Origin: Spirochaetia bacterium
Lineage (GTDB): Bacteria; Spirochaetota; Spirochaetia; Treponematales; Treponemataceae
Assembly: GCA_022768865.1 (NCBI GenBank)
Contig: JALELH010000030.1
Span: forward strand, 1 to 64,000
Length of the DNA: 64,000 nucleotides
Direction of reading: 5' to 3'
Part shown: positions 61,142 through 64,000 of the stretch, piece after piece
Numbering within the stretch: position 1 is the first letter of the stretch
How the letters are laid out: each line of letters begins with the position of its first letter
The notes under the pieces: model-generated
What the model was told of the DNA's origin: nothing
The model's input: the letters and a program-made list of their open reading frames with translations, nothing else
The model's database searches: none
Translations under genes and position numbers: made by a program

Positions 61142-64000
61142 ACAACAATACCTTCATCTTCTTTTTTGCGGCCGTTCATAATATAACTATAAAGCACGGG
61201 AATAAAAAACAGCGTAATAAATGTTGAACTGAAAAGCCCGCCCACAACCGCAACACCAATAGGCTGAACCATGCCTGCACTTCCGCTGGAAGCAAAGCAC
61301 ATAGGAATCATGCCAAGAATTGTTGTAAGCGTAGTCATCAAAACAGGACGCAGCCTGCTTACGCCTGCTTCATAACAGGCATCCAGAATAGGCATTCCGC
61401 GCTCACGCAAAAGATTAGTATAGTCAACTAAAATAATTCCGTTATTAACGACAATGCCTACAAGCATTATTAATCCAACTGCACTCATTAAAGAAAAGGC
61501 CTGGCCTGTAATCTTATAAATAAATACAACGCCGATTATTAAAAAAGGAATGGTAAAGATATTTATTACAGGTGCCTTAAAACTTTCGTAAGTTGCAGCC
61601 ATTACGCCGAAGACAAGAATAATTGCCATAAGGATTATTTTTCCATAAACCCTGCCCTGCTCTGCCATTTCCTTCCAGCTGCCTTCATAAGTAACGCTGA
61701 CACCTTCCGGAATAATAAAGCTTGCAGCACAATTTTCCTTAATGCGTTTTTCTATAATATTGGCATTTTCATCATTAAGGATATTTGCCTTAACATGAAC
61801 AAGGCGGTTTCTGTTTTCATGCCTGATTGTAACAGGTCCAAGACCTTTGTTTACACTGGCAATATTGGAAAGTGCAACCAGGCCTTTAGTCCCGCTTACA
61901 TAAATCTGTTCCAGGTCTATTACCTGCTGTTTATCTTCATCCCTGAGCATTACATAAACGGTATAGTCATTTCCGTTTTCACGGAATGTAGTGGCATCAG
62001 CACCTTCTATGCATGCCTTAATTTCGTTAGCAACAGTATTTATGTTTACGCCAAAATTGTAGGCACGGCGCCGGTCAACTTCAATCTGAACCTGCGGCAG
62101 GCCTTCTTCCGTATCAACTTCGCTTTCACCGATTTCTTTCATAGAAGACATTACTTCATTTATCTGATTTGCAACATCCATTGCTTTAGCAAGGCTCTGG
62201 CTGCGGACAACAATATCAATGTCGCTTCCCGTCATCTGCTGGCGTCTTCCCTGACCAAAGCTGAATATAACATCAGTAAAATCATTAAAATGCCTGCGCA
62301 GTTTATTCTGAATGGTAACATCGTTGTCTATCTGCTTTTCACTAGACGGAAGCTGAATTTCAATCTGTCCTGTATAGGAAGTTGCATTTCTGGACCCGGA
62401 ACCAATGGAAGTAATTATATTTTTAATTCCCTTAACTTCATCCTTTACAATCTGTTCAAACTTCTGGACAGTTTCCGTAGTTTCTTCAAGGCTTGTTCCT
62501 ACGGGCAAAGTCATTTTTACAGTAACGCTGTCATCGTGACCGCCCGTCATCATCTGAACCTTTAACGTAGGAATAAACATAAAGGCAAGAATCAATGCAG
62601 ACACGCAAATGCCTATTGTTGCAACCCTGTTATTTAAGGCACCTTTTAAAACTTTTCCGTAGACTTTTTCAACTGCTTTCTGTCCCTTTTCAAAAGTTCC
62701 GTAAAGAAAAATAAAAACCTTAGACTTAACCGGTTTTTCATTTCTGTTTGTAAGGGGAAGAAAATGCCCTGCAAGAACAGGAACAAGAAAAATAGCTACA
62801 AAGAGGGAACTTACAAGGGCAATTACAATAGTAAAAATAATGCCTTTAAACATCTGGCCCATATAGCCTAAATCTTCCATAAAGAACAGAAACGGAATAA
62901 AAACACAAATTGTAGTAAGGTTTCCTGAAATTACGGAAACAATCATTTCCTGAGTTCCTAAAACTGCAGCAACATGAGCTTTTGTTCCGCGGCGGCGGTA
63001 AGCATAAATATTGTCTATCATTACAACGGAAGCATCTACAATCATTCCTACGCCAAGAATAAGCCCGGTCATGGTCATCATGTTTAAGGTAATTCCGCAC
63101 ATGTTCATGGCAAGCAAGGTAATTATAATGCTAAGGGGAATTGAAACACCGATTATAATAGTTGTTTTAATGGAACACAAAAACACAAAAAGAATAATTA
63201 CTGCAAGCACAAGTCCCTGCCACGCACTTTCGTAAAGGGTGTTTAAGGTATCACGGATTGCATCAGTATCATCGCGGACAACTTCCATGGTAATATCAGA
63301 CGGCAAAGTTTCCTTTAATGATTCCATTTTTTTATAGACGGCATTGGCAACAGAAACTGTATTTTCCCCGGACTGCTTTGTTATGGAAACATAAACGCCA
63401 GGTTCACCATTAATGTAAACTTCACTGGAAGAATCCTTATAGCCCATAAAGGCCTTGCCCAAATCCATGACCTTAACATCGTAGCCGTTTTTCGTCGTAA
63501 CAACCGTATTGTTAATTTCTTCTATAGATTTATATTCACCCGTCGTGCGCACGGAATAATCTTTCTGACCTTCCGTAATCTGTCCGCCGCCAATTTCAAT
63601 ATTCTGCTTGGAAAGGCTTGAAGCAACCTGGCTTAAAGTAAGGCCGTAAGCCTGCAGCCTGTTCTGGTCAATTTCTACGCGGACAATCTTTGTCCTGCCG
63701 CCGCTGGACTTTGCTTCCCCTACCCCGTCTGCCTGTTCAAGAACATCAACAATGTAATTATCTGCAATTTGCTTTAAATCGTCTGCACTTCTGTTTCCTC
63801 TAACAGCAATGCGCAAAATCGGGCGGCTATTGGCATCCATCTTAAAAACATTAGGCTGAACATCATCGGGCAGCCTGCTTGTAATGCGGCTTAATTTTGT
63901 CCTTACATCATTGGCGGCAATTTCAAGGTCAGTGCCATAGTTAAATTCCATGCTTACCTGGCACCTGCCTTCCATGGAAGTTGAATCAAGATTCTTAAGT
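61138..64000 (-). CDS. RND-family efflux permease (partial at window edge)
   Basis: About 953 residues are visible; the frame stays open to the window end, so the N-terminal ~60-80 residues lie outside. It is AcrB-like: two large periplasmic domains, a first helix block with the GMIVDASVVMIDN motif (one TM4 Asp, as in CusA, rather than the Asp-Asp of AcrB), and a second block with MLVGIVVNNGIILVDY where the TM10 Lys of AcrB is replaced by Asn. It exports an unknown substrate with proton motive force. The membrane-fusion partner is probably beyond the window. It ends in ATGA overlap with the small protein gene. Confidence 0.93.
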   Translation of the reverse strand, partial: LKNLDSTSMEGRCQVSMEFNYGTDLEIAANDVRTKLSRITSRLPDDVQPNVFKMDANSRPILRIAVRGNRSADDLKQIADNYIVDVLEQADGVGEAKSSGGRTKIVRVEIDQNRLQAYGLTLSQVASSLSKQNIEIGGGQITEGQKDYSVRTTGEYKSIEEINNTVVTTKNGYDVKVMDLGKAFMGYKDSSSEVYINGEPGVYVSITKQSGENTVSVANAVYKKMESLKETLPSDITMEVVRDDTDAIRDTLNTLYESAWQGLVLAVIILFVFLCSIKTTIIIGVSIPLSIIITLLAMNMCGITLNMMTMTGLILGVGMIVDASVVMIDNIYAYRRRGTKAHVAAVLGTQEMIVSVISGNLTTICVFIPFLFFMEDLGYMGQMFKGIIFTIVIALVSSLFVAIFLVPVLAGHFLPLTNRNEKPVKSKVFIFLYGTFEKGQKAVEKVYGKVLKGALNNRVATIGICVSALILAFMFIPTLKVQMMTGGHDDSVTVKMTLPVGTSLEETTETVQKFEQIVKDEVKGIKNIITSIGSGSRNATSYTGQIEIQLPSSEKQIDNDVTIQNKLRRHFNDFTDVIFSFGQGRRQQMTGSDIDIVVRSQSLAKAMDVANQINEVMSSMKEIGESEVDTEEGLPQVQIEVDRRRAYNFGVNINTVANEIKACIEGADATTFRENGNDYTVYVMLRDEDKQQVIDLEQIYVSGTKGLVALSNIASVNKGLGPVTIRHENRNRLVHVKANILNDENANIIEKRIKENCAASFIIPEGVSVTYEGSWKEMAEQGRVYGKIILMAIILVFGVMAATYESFKAPVINIFTIPFLIIGVVFIYKITGQAFSLMSAVGLIMLVGIVVNNGIILVDYTNLLRERGMPILDACYEAGVSRLRPVLMTTLTTILGMIPMCFASSGSAGMVQPIGVAVVGGLFSSTFITLFFIPVLYSYIMNGRKKEDEGIVV

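Noticed and set aside
61795..62565. Long open frame (256 aa) opposite the RND permease
   Set aside because: It is fully antisense to a well supported gene, has no ribosome site and its text (many Cys, Phe and Asn) is what reversed pump codons give.

Overview
The window looks like a chromosomal piece of an anaerobic, host- or gut-associated spirochaete, most likely a Treponema. This is inference from gene content, without any database search. The signs are AT-rich DNA, a diderm envelope (LolA-like protein, outer-membrane barrel ends, many secreted proteins), formate fermentation (pflB/pflA), an Rpn-type nuclease ending in a Gly-rich coil, HD-GYP/c-di-GMP signalling and giant bacterial-Ig surface proteins. 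No rRNA, tRNA or CRISPR array was seen.

Region 1 (1-20.9 kb): an Rpn-family nuclease gene, then two giant minus-strand genes, a 4117-aa lipoprotein and a 2122-aa protein ending in a barrel-like C-terminus. Both are built of Ig-like repeats and probably form one surface structure. The three spacers around them (899-1060, 13415-13925, 20295-20931) carry two repeat types. One is a two-stem element with covarying arms and a fixed 32-33 nt loop. The other is a set of tandem arrays with a period of about 23 bp whose units are dyads.

Region 2 (20.9-37.1 kb): a Sir2 deacylase, then a near-complete aryl-polyene (APE) type II polyketide cluster. A 15-gene minus-strand run (34405 down to 21669) holds two ACPs, a membrane-ligase fusion, dehydratase, glycosyltransferase, acyltransferase, thioesterase, LolA-like protein, MMPL exporter, DUF3261-like lipoprotein, ketosynthase, dehydratase, ketoreductase, a second ketosynthase and a small coiled-coil protein. 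A divergent three-gene plus-strand run holds a methyltransferase, a chain-length-factor-like protein and a PlsC acyltransferase. Together they would build an aryl polyene on ACP and attach it to a lipid or glycolipid that is moved to the outer membrane. No aryl starter-forming enzyme and no phosphopantetheinyl transferase is present here.

Region 3 (37.1-40.7 kb): an MTA/SAH deaminase and an MTA/SAH nucleosidase, divergently arranged, then a small outer-membrane protein and a secreted esterase.

Region 4 (40.7-50.8 kb): a tightly packed plus-strand run with M18 aminopeptidase, HAD phosphatase, HD-GYP-REC protein, hybrid histidine kinase with HPt, a double DUF1538 membrane protein, a double PII-like protein and biotin ligase. 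A DUF3943 protein and a MITE-like three-hairpin element follow.

Region 5 (50.8-64 kb): minus-strand housekeeping genes (PASTA protein, fmt, def, hisD, pepT, a degenerate HD-GYP protein, pflA, pflB), then rnhA on plus and a PG0541-like/RND efflux pair on minus, the latter cut by the window end. pflB has a strong sigma70-type promoter with a TTGTAAT dyad at the predicted start site.
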